This document shows, piece by piece, positions 1 to 11,312 of a stretch of DNA of 64,000 nucleotides (position 1 is its first letter; each line of letters starts with the position of its first letter). This DNA comes from Myrmaecium sp. VS I D KN 1 (lineage: Eukaryota > Ascomycota > Dothideomycetes > Valsariales > Valsariaceae). The notes under the pieces are model-generated. The model was not told where the DNA came from, ran no database searches, and was given only the letters and a program-made list of their open reading frames with translations. The stretch covers positions 1,061,044 to 1,125,043 of the forward strand of contig JADQAV010000018.1 of the NCBI GenBank assembly GCA_019775845.1, written 5' to 3'. Position numbers and translations under genes: made by a program.

Positions 1-576
1 ACGTCCACTTCAGCCATTGACCAAAGGTCGGCCGGCGGTTGAGTACACCATCTTGAGGGACGTCATTCGCATGGCGAACCGGCTTCTCCCTCACCGGGGC
101 AGGTTCGGCTGAAGAGGTAGTCGTCGCGCCGTGACGGCGACCAAAGAGGGGCATAACGATGAGTTGTAAGATGTTTCAGTTGACCTGAGATACAACTCGG
201 ATCGTAAAAGGCTAGAGATGCAACCGGCCTGCAAGACAGCCTATTGATTGGGGAAAAGCGGCTTTGGTGGGTGGATGGATGTGAGAGGAGGGAGAGGAGA
301 AGAGGCAAGCAAACGGGTCGTGGGTTTTAAAGCAATGCAGGCACGGCACGAGGCATTCCAGCGGTCACGAAAAGGGCGACGACGACAGGGGCGGGGGAAG
401 GAGCAACCACGCATGTCATCATCGCGATACGGCAGCCGTGCCTTGAAACTTGGAAGCTGCACTGAAAGCGGCAGTGGCTTTCGTGGCCCCCCGTCCTGCA
501 CGTCCTGCAGGGAGCGACGCAACCAGGGGACAGCTGAGGGCAGCTGGTGAAGCCTCCCGGACAATGACGACATTGC

Positions 577-807
577 TCAGAGCGCAGAACAAGCCCATGC
601 GACATGCAGGGAAGGACGCGACAGAAAAGCTTGGTCGTCCATTCGCGCTGGGGCCCTCCTTGGACCCAGTTTTGCCCGTCGGGAGTTAGCGACGACCGGG
701 GCCACCGTGACCGTCTCCGCCGTCGGGGCTGCATCCAATGGAATCATCGAGCCTTTCCGGTGCGTTGTGCCGTTGTTTGACGATAGAGCACGCTCGTCGT
801 CAGACAT
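577..807 (-). CDS. Candidate short ORF, hypothetical (76 aa)
   Basis: Weak candidate, not recognised. The ATG at 807 opens a 76-residue frame beginning MSDDERALSSNNG, hydrophilic at first and then basic (RRAKLGPRRAPAR). A TATATAAAA element on the same strand at 74 to 66 nt upstream (882-874) is a sensible core promoter. Against it, the second half has no protein-like character, another frame on the same strand is open over the same bases, and no homology is apparent. It could be the first exon of a longer gene running left, or chance. Confidence 0.22.
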   Translation of the reverse strand: MSDDERALSSNNGTTHRKGSMIPLDAAPTAETVTVAPVVANSRRAKLGPRRAPARMDDQAFLSRPSLHVAWACSAL

Positions 808-873
808 GACACAACTTGACTGGCTCGGTAGGGGCCATCTCCACGACCGATTACAAAAGATCAGTATTGCAGT

Positions 874-882
874 TTTTATATA
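874..882 (-). promoter_or_regulatory. TATA-like element
   Basis: TATATAAAA read on the minus strand, about 70 bp before the ATG of the 76-aa candidate ORF. It is the only reason to take that ORF seriously. Confidence 0.3.
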
Positions 883-1828
883 GGTATGCTTCTTAACGGA
901 CTGGACAGCCCGTGAAAGACGCTTTGGGTATATTGTGTTCGTCATCCCATCCTCGCGTGTTAACAATTGCAAAAGCAAGTCATCGCTTCTGGCTCCGTAT
1001 CACACTCAGCTTCGACGTGCCTAATACTTACCTTTCCAAAGATAGAAATTAATTGCATCGAGTCACCACGCGAAACAATAAGAAATTTTATGAATGAAAG
1101 ATTTCTTTTTTTATTTTTTTCCTTTTCATATATATACTATACAGTATCTCGCCATGTCGGACACTGTCGTTCTATCCAGAACCATCCGTTCACAAAGCGA
1201 GTGGTCAAGCTCGTCCGTTCTCTCAAGCCGCGATTCCTGCCATGCCCTTCCCGCCCACCCACACTCCTCAAATCGTTTGCGCCGCGACGCTCAAGCAGAA
1301 AAAAACCAAACACCGTCGGTTCTGCGTGCATCAAGCTGCGCCGATGTTGCGGGGGGTTGGTGCGCTCCGTGCGGCCCTGCCGCTTTCTTCCCTCCGGGCG
1401 TCGGCAATCAAAGTCCTAGGGCCAAGCTCGATGGACCGATCCGACGTTCGGGGAAGCTCTGGCTTGTTCGAGCCTGTTCCCTCTTTCCGTCTTCACTGTT
1501 GCGAGTCCTGCTTGGGGTGGTCCCACGCCTTTGAATTCTTTTGCTGTTTGCTGCTTGAATATTGGCAGAGGTTGGACAATAGCGGATATTGGTGAGCTAG
1601 GTATATTGCCCCTGTTGGTGGAAGGCTTAGTTCCATGACGGGATGCGTTGCCCTGGCCAATCGGGTAGAACACAGTGATGCTGTGAGTCCATTTCACAGG
1701 ACCCATTCAACCGCTTGGCAATCTCGAGATTGGCAGCCCATTTGCCACAACGCTTCGTATAGGCGTTGTGTCCAGTACTGGAAGTGATGCGGTGACAGCA
1801 GCCTCGGCTGCTACAGCACGAGCGGATC

Positions 1829-2101
1829 TCAAGGATCCTCGTAGTCGATGTCGTGGAAGAGATCCATGACCACTCTCAACATCGGTGCGCAGAGACTAGC
1901 TTCGTCTCCAGCCTCGCCGCCGAAGAAGAGGAGTCGCTGCGCTTCGAGCACGCCTTGTTGAGAGGCATCGCAACTAGCGGGAACCAGATAGGGGAGGCCC
2001 ATGGCTTGAGTAGGCTGGTAGGCGGTATGATAGTTTGGGTCGACGCAGGTGCGACGTCGAGGACGATGGCGGTTGCGTCTTCTATTCCGGCGTTGGCCCA
2101 T
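1829..2101 (-). CDS. Candidate small hypothetical protein (90 aa)
   Basis: A single-exon frame from the ATG at 2101 encodes 90 residues: an Arg/Asn-rich N-terminus (MGQRRNRRRNRHRPRRR), then a middle with LPYLVPASC and LLFFGGEAGDE, and an acidic end, HDIDYEDP. The second half looks protein-like, with alternating hydrophobic and acidic residues and no low complexity. A TATATAT element (2251-2258) lies 150 bp upstream and the leader is pyrimidine-rich, as in many fungal genes. I do not recognise a family. It could be a real small gene or the last exon of an unmodelled one. Confidence 0.4.
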   Translation of the reverse strand: MGQRRNRRRNRHRPRRRTCVDPNYHTAYQPTQAMGLPYLVPASCDASQQGVLEAQRLLFFGGEAGDEASLCAPMLRVVMDLFHDIDYEDP

Positions 2102-3326
2102 GACGTGGGATAAAGTGCCGAGAGGAGTAAGATAAGGGATGGTATTGGGTTGAGAAAAGTGATAATATTGTTTATTCCCAGGAGGAGGCAGGCGATGGAG
2201 GTTTGAACCTACCGATCCTGTTTTTCGAATGTATCGCGGTCAGTTGCTCCATATATATGGGCTTCAGCTTGGCGACGAGTCACACCAGGGGTTGACTCAC
2301 ACCACGATGATGACCACTCTCGCTCGAACGAACATCGCGCGATCACTAGCGTAGATTTTCCATTTTTAGGGGTCCAGTCATCTCTCGCTTGGCAGATCTG
2401 GCTTCGGGGCTCTCACAGGTGGAAAACAAAAGTTTCATCTTCTCGGAAACGATCCAATGGTTAATGTGTGTTTCAGCAGGAGATCTTTTAAAAGCCGACA
2501 GCCACGCGGCTGCATCCATGGATTCTGGAAGGCTGACCGTCCATGGTTATGCTACTGCTGCTATTCACTGCTGCCGACCCCTGAACCACTCTACATAACA
2601 ATAACATTGCCATACGAGGGACTGTTCATCAAGAATACCGCGTCCAATGTATTTTTGAAGACGCGTGGAGCGCATCACAAGGAGTCGGGGCTGTATCTCG
2701 CTGCTACTGCCGGTGCTCGTGAAGCTTGAACCTCACAAGCCAGCCATAGGGCGGGGACACAACGTGCAATTTTTAGCGGAGTGGTGTGGGGTAGCAGCTA
2801 TACTAGTAGTCCTCGGCAGCTCAACTCGAAAAACAAATACAGTTACGATGGTTTCCTTGGGCAACTCTCTGTCTCATCAAGCAGTGCTATCATGGTCGAA
2901 TGTAGAAACGATGGGTTTGAACAGCTGTGATGGCTTGAAGGCGGCATAGGATTGGGCAGTAGTTTGCACTGCCACCGTCCGCGATACGCGCTCCATTCGT
3001 CTCCCCGAATCCTCCTCTTCATGGCTTACTCGCGGCTTAAATCGACCGACCGTCGGCACGTGCGGCTCTGCACTCATGGGCAGACGAAGACCTGCTAACC
3101 AAGATGCTCTTGCGCGGCCGCCGCGAGAGGATTTGGTCGACTTCAACAGCTTCAGGAACCACACGTCTCGCCTTCAATTCGACACGAGGCTCACGCTGCA
3201 GCGCAGGTTCCGGCAGGCTTGCTCGCACAGCTTGAGGCTTGGATGACCTTGTGGACGAGCCCCACCACTGGCCCTCCACGCCTGGTGTTGAGGTGTTCCC
3301 TTGCTGTCGCCGTCTGACCATCTGCC
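2102..3326. other. Intergenic, no supported gene
   Basis: Apart from the TATA element at 2251-2258, I see only short, overlapping frames without protein character. The right part is presumably the promoter of the plus-strand gene starting at 3327. The stretch 1-1828, outside the two candidates, is likewise featureless, with an AT-rich patch at about 1045-1150. Confidence 0.5.
2251..2258 (-). promoter_or_regulatory. TATA-like element
   Basis: ATATATAT within the palindrome CCATATATATGG, 150 bp upstream of the ATG of the 90-aa candidate. The distance fits a fungal core promoter with a roughly 100 nt leader. Confidence 0.35.
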
Positions 3327-6063
3327 ATGCCTACCTCCAAACTCCCTTGGTCGAAGTCGAACCGCTCCCGCGTCTCGTTAGGCAGCTTCACCGAGCATTC
3401 TTCCTCCCATTCTTCTGGTTTGTCTCCTTGAGCCCGCCCGCTCAGACTCACCATACGCTGTCCGGCGGCTAACGAAGCTGCAAACCATCAGTGACCGACA
3501 GCTTACCGCGCTATCAATCTCAAGCAGAACAGTCGCACCGCCAGTTCCACGGCACGCCTTCACAATCACCGAGCCAGAATTCTTCTTCGCAGTGGTCGTC
3601 AGAGAGAGCTTCAATCCATGTGAGCGGGACCGTCTATGAGCCCGAAGCGTCACCTGTGGCCCGCAAAGCATCCCACCATCGCTATCCACACAGTGCGCAC
3701 TCTTCGCAACCGACTACATACTCCCAGGAGCTCAAGAAGTCTCTCCGCAGTAGGCTAGGCCTCGGTCACTCTTCCAAAGATAACTCGGCTCAGTCACACT
3801 CTTCGACTACTCGTGGACTTGGAAGGAGGATCTCCGTCAGGAAGCACGAGCTTGGGTCTTCCGGGCAACAATACCAGCCGTGTGACTCTCAACAACAGTG
3901 GTCCCAACCTGGGAACTCGGAAGCACGGCTGCCCGCGTCAAACGAAGTGAATTTGAGCGACTTAGACCCCTTTCTGCAACGGGAGGAGCTGCTGCATGAG
4001 CTGCCGGCACAGAACAACTCTCGCACACAAGAGTATCCACAGTCGGCTCCGCAATACCAAAACCAAGACTACCGTGTCCAGGGACAATATCAGGTCCAGC
4101 AACAATACCACGAGGGCCAACAGGCAGCACAATATCCGGACTATTCGAGCAATACCCAGCGCCACTCCGATCAAACCTATCGTCCTTTTTCTTCTGCTAC
4201 AGGGACGTCCCGTCCTGCTAGTCAGGCTAGCAAAGCGCAACCGCAGGATTTAACGCAGTCCGGGTCGTACTATCCCCAACATTCACCACCGCAGCAGCAG
4301 GGCACAGCGTTTCCTGAGCAATTCCAGGAAGAGGGTCACAGCGACCATCGGTATCAGACTCAAGAGTCGGCAGTCTCAGGGCTGGAAGAGCAGCATCTAC
4401 AGCCTTCGAGATCGCACACTTCGGAAACCTACCCATATCCTGATTACGTCCAGCAGAGCCAGTTCCAATCCCCAGACAATCAAGGTCAAGAAGGCCCGAG
4501 AGAACAGCCGCTGGGAAACATGGCGCCACCACAGGGAAGAAACGTGCTCAGCAAGTCTAATGCTCCAGGAAGCCTCTCCAGAGAACCGTCAGCTTTATCA
4601 CAAGGTCCGACGCAGCCACCAACGCCGGGAGTATCCAGCTTCGGCACCAATGTCGTCCCTCCTGGCTCCCAGGGTCAGCCGTATAGAGGCGACAAATCAG
4701 GACGACAAGACGCAGAAGTGGGTCGTGCAACCCCTCCTCCTAAGTCTGTGAACGACATGACAGATGAGGAACTACAGACCCTGATTAAGGATCATGAAAT
4801 CCTCCGTAAGCTATTTTCTGATGTCTGCCCATGCTTTGTTCAGTATTAATCAACATTGTCTTAGGCGAGAAATACCAGAAGGTCAAAAGGTACTTCTTCG
4901 ACCAACAAAACCAAGTACATCAACTACAGAACACACTTGCACATCAGAGACTGTCCCTCTCGAGAACTTCACTCGATGACGGCGAGTACGCAGCCCGCTT
5001 CAACCGTCTGGATGGTCTGATTGCCCAGCTGTCCTTCAGCATCCGAAAGGATTGGCGCAGTATACCGACTTGGCTCCAGCCTGCAGTCAACAAGGATGCC
5101 GTGTCCATTGGCAAGCAAGAGATGACCGCGGTCGGGCGAGCTTTCATATCGGCCTGGCTAGTTGAAGAGATTTTCGACAAATATTTCCATCCGGATTTGG
5201 AGGCCGGCTTGAGCACGCAGCTGAAAGTCATCCAATCCAACATCCGCAAATTCTCAGCCATCCCACAGTCTAGCGAAGAAGACGATTCGTTACAGGCAAA
5301 GATGATCAACTGGCGCCTCGCGACTCTTGAGGGGCTCGCAGACGTCCTCTCTTCTTCTCAGGCGATCACCAACCGTCAGCGTCTCACCGAAATGCTCAAC
5401 GAAAAGTTGATCGCATCACTGCAAATGCACCTGGTCGATCCACCGCCGCCAGATCTGAACGGCGGCGTTCCTATGATCGTGGAACTAGCGGTCAACGTCG
5501 CCTCTCATCTCCCTCTCGAATCGAGAGACGTTCTCATCGAATATTTCCATCCCGGCACGCCAATCCCACCGGATATTGCCAAGATCGAGTCCGGCATTCC
5601 CCCACTCACGAACCCGATCAGCTCAGAGCTCAACCTAGGCTCCGATGCGGGCGAGCAAACGGGCCTTAGCAGCGGCGAAAGCCACGATCATGATGACCCT
5701 CAGCAACAGCAGCCTCCGCCCGCGACCGGCACTAAGGAGCCCGAGAAGGCCTCGCGTTCTTCGAAGTTCATGAACAACCTCATGGGCGGGAGCCGCAAGG
5801 CCGTCCCAACGGCGCACCAGACCCAAACGCAGACCCCTTCCGGCGGCAACAACTCTAACAAGGAAGACCAGAACCAAGGTCCGGATCCGAAAGGTGTCAG
5901 CAGTGGGGAGAGTCAGGCCGGCTTGACGCAGCAGCAACAGCAACAGCAATCACAACAGCAGCAGCAACAACAATCTCCCGCACGTGTCCGCCTTGCGGTG
6001 GGAGTTGCGGCCAGAGTCCGGGGCAAGGTGGTTCTGGTGAAGGCTCCAGTGTTCCAGGCCTAG
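3327..6063 (+). CDS. Conserved fungal coiled-coil protein, Gln-rich (867 aa)
   Basis: Exons 3327-3417, 3492-4805 and 4865-6063 give 867 residues. The start MPTSKLPWSKSNRSRVSLG is chosen because the long frame downstream has no early ATG, and the first intron has a CTAAC branch point and CAG acceptor. Residues 1-440 are disordered and rich in Gln, Ser, Tyr and His. Residues 469-720 form a conserved-looking helical domain starting EKYQKVKRYFFDQQNQ, with WRSIPTWLQPAVN and FDKYFHPDLE. The tail (720-867) is low complexity with a polyQ tract encoded at 5929-5973. I take it for a widespread uncharacterised fungal family, but the molecular role is unknown. The last 22 residues are uncertain because another frame after the CAG tract is also open. 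Confidence 0.85.
5929..5973 (+). repeat. CAG/CAA repeat coding polyglutamine
   Basis: Mixed CAG and CAA codons encode two Gln runs split by one Ser near the C-terminus of the coiled-coil protein. The tract is prone to length change. Confidence 0.85.
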
Positions 6064-7590
6064 ACTGCCGCTCTATCCTTCCGTCATCCCTTCCTTCCTC
6101 CAACCCCCTTTACTCCGCTGTGCTACCGTCGATATGCTTGGCTTTTCCTTCGCCTTCTTCTTTCCCGCTGTCTGTTCGTTCTATACCACGTTCGTATGTG
6201 GCTGATTGGTTTTTGCTTGGAGTGTGAGGAGGGGAGGAAAGAGGCAAGGAGGGGTAGAGAGGGTCGGGAAGTGGGCGGGATGTGCGGGCGAGTGCGTTCC
6301 AATGAGGCTTTTGTCCCCTCGTTTCTCTCTCTCTCTCTCCCTCGCTCTGGGGAAATGCAGGAGACGTTTCTGAGAAAGTGATGTGCTATTGGTTATCTCA
6401 GAGCTACTAGTATACAATTCTTCTTCATCTTTTGATCGATATGCCAATCCTCCGTGCATCTTCTATCCTTTTAGTCCGGTTGTCTGAGATTAAGCTGCCG
6501 GAGCGAATGATTGTTGTCAATGTTGTTGCCCCGTATCGGCATATCATCATATCTCCTACGCCCCCAAGACACACCAAAGCTCACGCAGATTGGAAGATGG
6601 AAACCCCGCAAAAGATCGATTGAATAGAAAGAATAAAAATAAAAACAACAAAATTCTTCGGTTGCCTGGCTGCCTAGCTGCCTGAACGTCTGGCTGCCTG
6701 GCTGGGTTAGGTAGGGGCGGCCGAGTTTTGGGGACCGAAGAAGCCATCAGTGTTTCTTCCCATTTTGCGCTTCTGATGATCTGTGTATGACGGACGAGAG
6801 AAAGGGAGTCGGGGCTGGGGGCTTTAGTGAGAAAAGCTGTGAGGGAACATGTAAGAACGAATCCGCATTTCCCCTCCCCCCTCTCCCCTTTCTCGACACA
6901 CCCACAGCGATAAAGAACGGCGAAGAAACGACCTTGACCATCACATTCTCTCTTTCGACCACCAAAAAGAAACGATTCCCACTGTAAAATAAGCATAGTT
7001 GTACAGATACACCGTTTCTCTTTTTATACAGGAGGATAAAGATAATGATGATAGAAATGATAATCGTCCTGCAGACATTCGCACCTCCTTTTCTCTCCCT
7101 GAAGAAAGGAAAAGAGAAATAGAGAGAGAGAAAGAAGGGAGAAACAAAACGTAGAACGAAGCCGCCCATTTCCCCTCCCTCCTCCTCCTCCTCCTCCTCC
7201 TCCTCCTCAGCTACCGTTACATAAAACATCTTGTTTTTCCATGATGATCTCTCATCGGAGGCAGGCATAATCTGACACATGATACATCCCATCCCGTCCG
7301 ACCTTCCACCCATCCATCAATCCAAGTAACACCGATGGAAAGGAGAACCAAGAAGAAGTAGAAAAAAACCCCACGACCCTCCACCGAGTAGTTCGGGATC
7401 GAAATAGAAGCGAAAAAAATGTGTGCGTACAAAGTTTCGGGAGAAAAGGGTTTCGAACGGGCCGCCTTTCGCGGTCGGAAGAGGAATGGAGAGAAGTACA
7501 ACGACAATGATTGGACTGTATCAGGCTGAGAGCAAGAGCGAGAGCGAGAGCAAGACCGCCTGAGACGATGCGGTTTCTATATTCGTGCCG
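6064..7590. other. Convergent intergenic region with simple repeats
   Basis: This is the shared 3' region of the plus-strand coiled-coil gene and the minus-strand PBS2. It holds a (CT)n tract at 6324-6340, an imperfect CTGCCTGG-type repeat at about 6661-6710, and a (CTC)n tract at 7180-7208. Frames here are low-complexity shadows of these repeats. No gene is supported. Confidence 0.6.
7180..7208. repeat. (CTC)n microsatellite
   Basis: About ten tandem CTC/TCC triplets in the 3' flank of PBS2. Confidence 0.9.
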
Positions 7591-9730
7591 TTAAGCTTCG
7601 ATTGAGGGAGACTGGGCGGGAAGGCCGTTCGGCATTTCCCGCGTGGGACTCGTGACGGCATCGAGCGGCGCAGCGTGTAGAGCTGGCTTCGCGGATGACC
7701 GTCCTTTGCCCAGCGTGCCATTTCGCTTCCGTTCCAAGGTGGCTTTGACCCAGTCGGCGACTTCCTTGTCGACGACAGGCCCATCGTCCGGACCGCCAGT
7801 TTCAGCGGCCGCGTCGCTGCCCGCGGCGTTTTCCTCCTCATCTTCCTCCGTGATCGTCTCCGGCTTGAGAAGAGGGGCAAGCCAGGCGTGTTGAAGGAGC
7901 ATGGCGTAAGTGGGCCGGAGGTTGGGGATTTTGTTGAGACAACCACGAACAAAGTTGCGAGCTGCTTCGGAGTAGCCTTCCTCTGGCAGATCCGGTGGCT
8001 CGCCGTCCACAATGGCCTAGGGATATGTTAGTAAAAATTAACCATGCGGAGGTATGGGAACTTACGCTCAGCTGGCTGAAGATATTGTTGTATGTTTCCG
8101 GCGGGTAAGGATATCGGCCCAGCGCGCACTCAATCACCGTCAGACCGAGACTCCAGATGTCGCTCTGCACACTGTATGTGCCGCCCCCAGGGTTGGCACC
8201 AGCTTGAGCTACACCACCGGACGAAATCCGCTCGGGTGCCATGTAGCTCTGACAGCCAATATTTGTCTTCGCGATACTCGCCACCAAGTTCCCGCTAACG
8301 CCGAAATCACAGATCTTGATTTGCCCTTTGGTGTTCATCAGAATGTTCGTCGGCTTCACGTCGCGGTGAATGATGTTGTGTTCCTCCTTCAGCGACTTCA
8401 AGCCCATCGTCGTTGCAAGCGTGATTTTTCGGAGAACATTCTCCGGGATGCCGTCCGCGTACAGCTTATCAATGGATCCGCCATCCATGAATTCCATGCA
8501 GATATAGACCGCGCCCTCTTGGAAGAAGGCTCCATAGAAGTCAACAATGAAGGGAGACAAGCAACGGTGCAGGATGTCGAGTTCCATGATGATGGTAGCG
8601 AACTTGGCTTCATCCAGTTCCAGTCGCATCTCCTTCATAGCCATAACAACCCCAGTGCCCGCGTTAGCCTTGATTGCAGTTGGACTATTGTCATTTGAGT
8701 CCGTGGTTTTGCTCGTCGGGGAAGCCGACGAGCTTGGTGCTTTGTTGCCAGCGAGGCCCAAGCCTGGCCTGCGTATTCGTGGTCGGCTGTGTCTGACTTT
8801 GTAAACTGTCCCGTAGTTCCCCTTCCCTAGCTCATCTAGTGTGTCTACTTCGTCTAGAGATATGCTGAAGGTGCTGCCACTGGAGAACTTCACTCCTTGA
8901 GAGTTGATTACGGCCTTCCCCTTGAAGGTCAGACTGCCAGTCTTCGTGTCGATATACTCGGAATACTTTTCCATCATCGACTGCGGCTTCGCAGGTACAT
9001 CCTGCGGCCCTGATTGGGACTCCCCGTCTCCGCCATTCATCTGTGAAAGCTTAAGACCCGGCCTTTTCCTGCCTCCCGCCGCAGGGGACTCGGCAGGCTT
9101 GGAGCCAGGAAGACCTCCAGGAAGCGCCAGCCCTCGCTTTTCCGCCAATGAAGGCTTCTTATCCCCACCCATTCGTAGGTTCGGCACTATCGGGGCTGAT
9201 TGGAATCCTTTGAAAGGCGGCTTGTTCATGTTTAGGCCCTGGGGCAATTTAAAATTGGCCGGAATTCCGCCTACCACAGGACCAGCGGGTGACTGCGATG
9301 GTTGCGGCGATTGTGAAAGCGGGCCAGCGCCTGCTGTCGATCTAGACTGCTGAGCTGCCGGGCCGGACTGTTGTCGGAGGCTGTTTGAAGGTGGAGGTCC
9401 TTGTCGTCCGAGGTGGACTGCCTGTATACGTGCTAGAATGTCCTGCGAGACATTGAGGCCCGATCCTCTGCTCGAGATGGGACCTGGTTGGATCCCTGGC
9501 CTCCTCGCAGCATTGAGATTGCCCAACGGTGTAGAGGATGTCGTCATTCCGGAGGTCGTCGCGGCAGCTGATACGGATCTCTGTGTCAACCGAGGGGAGT
9601 TGAGAGAAGGTGCATGTTGCGTGTCGGAGGCTGACGGCGACTGGGCGGTCGGGGGTTCTTCAGGTGTGAGCGCAGGCGACGAGAGAGGCGAATCCGACTC
9701 GAACCCGTCGTGTGGGGTGGAGCTGTCCAT
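7591..9730 (-). CDS. pbs2: MAP kinase kinase Pbs2 (HOG pathway), 696 aa
   Basis: Exons 9730-8066 and 8016-7591 (49-nt intron, GTAAGT/TAG) give 696 residues. This dual-specificity kinase activates the Hog1/SakA stress MAPK in the cytoplasm. Residues 1-290 are disordered, Ser/Pro/Gln-rich. The kinase domain starts near 293 with the glycine loop GKGNYGTVYKV (303-313). Catalytic Lys is about 366 (VMAMKEM), HRD at 455-457, and DFG at 475. The activation loop has the MAPKK pattern S485-x-A-K-T489. A Ser-rich insert of about 40 residues between glycine loop and catalytic Lys is typical of fungal Pbs2. The preceding in-frame sequence has no ATG upstream of 9730. It is divergent from the carrier gene at 11313, so 1.6 kb of promoter may be shared. 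Confidence 0.96.
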
Positions 9731-11312
9731 GCTGCTTGCACTTGGAGCGGCAAGAAGCAACTTGGAGTCCGGGATTGGGATGCGGGCTAGGATGACACAG
9801 GATGTCCGCCACCCGAGCTTCCCTCTGAGCGAACGTTACAGGAATGTATTGTATGGCGAGAGGGCTCCTGTAACGGTTTCCGTGGCTGTATACTCGTGTA
9901 CGGGGGGAGGCGTTGGGATGAGGATGGAGTGCGGGATGCAACGGGGGATAAAGGCGAACGGGCGTGGTGTGGCTGGTGCGAGATTGACGCAATAACGTGT
10001 ACGGTGATGCTGGCACCGCGGATCAGCACCTCTCCAAGCGGGAAACCGTCACACTTGAGCTCCAGTGCCTGAAACGACCTGCGGGTTAGATTACGGGTCG
10101 ATAAGAGGTCCTTGAGCGCCACTCTGGAGGAGTAAGAGCCCAAGTAGTGAATGTAGTCAGGCGAGCACGAGTGGCGAGTGCATTACACACAGGCACACAC
10201 CCACCGAGATGGGGTCGAAGAGAGGGCGGCCGGAAGGGAGGTTGAAGAGGAGAGAGGGCGAGAGAGGAGCAAGAGGGAGAGGAGGCAGGGTAGGAGATGG
10301 TTGAAGTAGGAGGGAGCAGCGAAGAGTCAGGTTTGCGGGAGAGACAGAGAAACGTCCCAGATTTCGGAGGTGGGCCCAAGCAAGATTGAGAGAGCAGAGA
10401 CGGGAGGTGGTGATGGTCGGCGGTGATGCAGACGGGAAAGCCATCTCGCCATCCATCGGGTTTTGCCCTGGCATCGAGAGACCGTCCCGTCCGCTGGGCT
10501 GCCAAATCGCGCTACTCGGATGCCTTCCCTCCCCTTCCCGCGTCCTGCTCCTTGCTACCTGAGAGCCTTTTGGCCCCAGTCCGAGCGTTGGGTTCCCGCG
10601 TCCGCTCCCCATGAATCTTCGCCCGGGGGCTTGTTGGGAGCCGGAGCAAGAGGAATACGAAAACATCAGGGCATTGTATTGTAGAATTGACCGTCCGCTG
10701 CGTATTCAACGGTGATACGTAACGTATCAAGTACAGTATCAAACTGAGTCCGCATTGATAAGTGACACACATCACCAAACAGCCATGTCGCCCTGGATAG
10801 GCGGGTTTCCTTCACGTTTCCAAGCAAATCAGGTCCATCGACATCAACCTCAACATCATCAATGACGAATGTCACCCTCCGCCTGCCAGTGGCTCCCCTC
10901 CCCGTCCTGCCTCAGGTGTGACGGGAAACACGCGTGAGAGGCCAAGGAGGCCAAGGCCCTCCACGTCGGGTCCGCTAATGCCGGCCCCCGCACGGACCCC
11001 AGCTCAAGTGTGGCGCAGTACCTCAAACGTCAACCTCGACCGCCGGGTCAATCTCAGCCTACCGTTGGCGTCCGCCTGCATGCTCTCCGCTCCTTGAACC
11101 TCCCAAGCTTCTCCGTTGCAACCTTCAGCTCCAACTCCGCTGACTGGCATCCTCCGCCTTTCCATACAACCGCTACCGCTGCAACTACATACCCTCAGAT
11201 ATCCTCCATCTGCTGCGCTCACCATTATGATGCTCTAGAGGATTGCCGATTTCCAGATCTCCAGACACCGAAGCGCACACCTACGTCACCGAGGAATTTT
11301 CCTTAGTACGAC
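9731..11312. other. Divergent promoter region, PBS2 / carrier gene
   Basis: 1.58 kb between two divergent start codons. It is GC-rich and contains only short frames without protein character. It presumably holds both promoters and long 5' leaders; I identify no specific site. Confidence 0.55.

Noticed and set aside
10157-11306. Several 70-170 aa frames between PBS2 and the carrier gene
   Set aside because: Pro/Ser/Leu-rich frames in the GC-rich leader region, overlapping one another on both strands, without conserved character.
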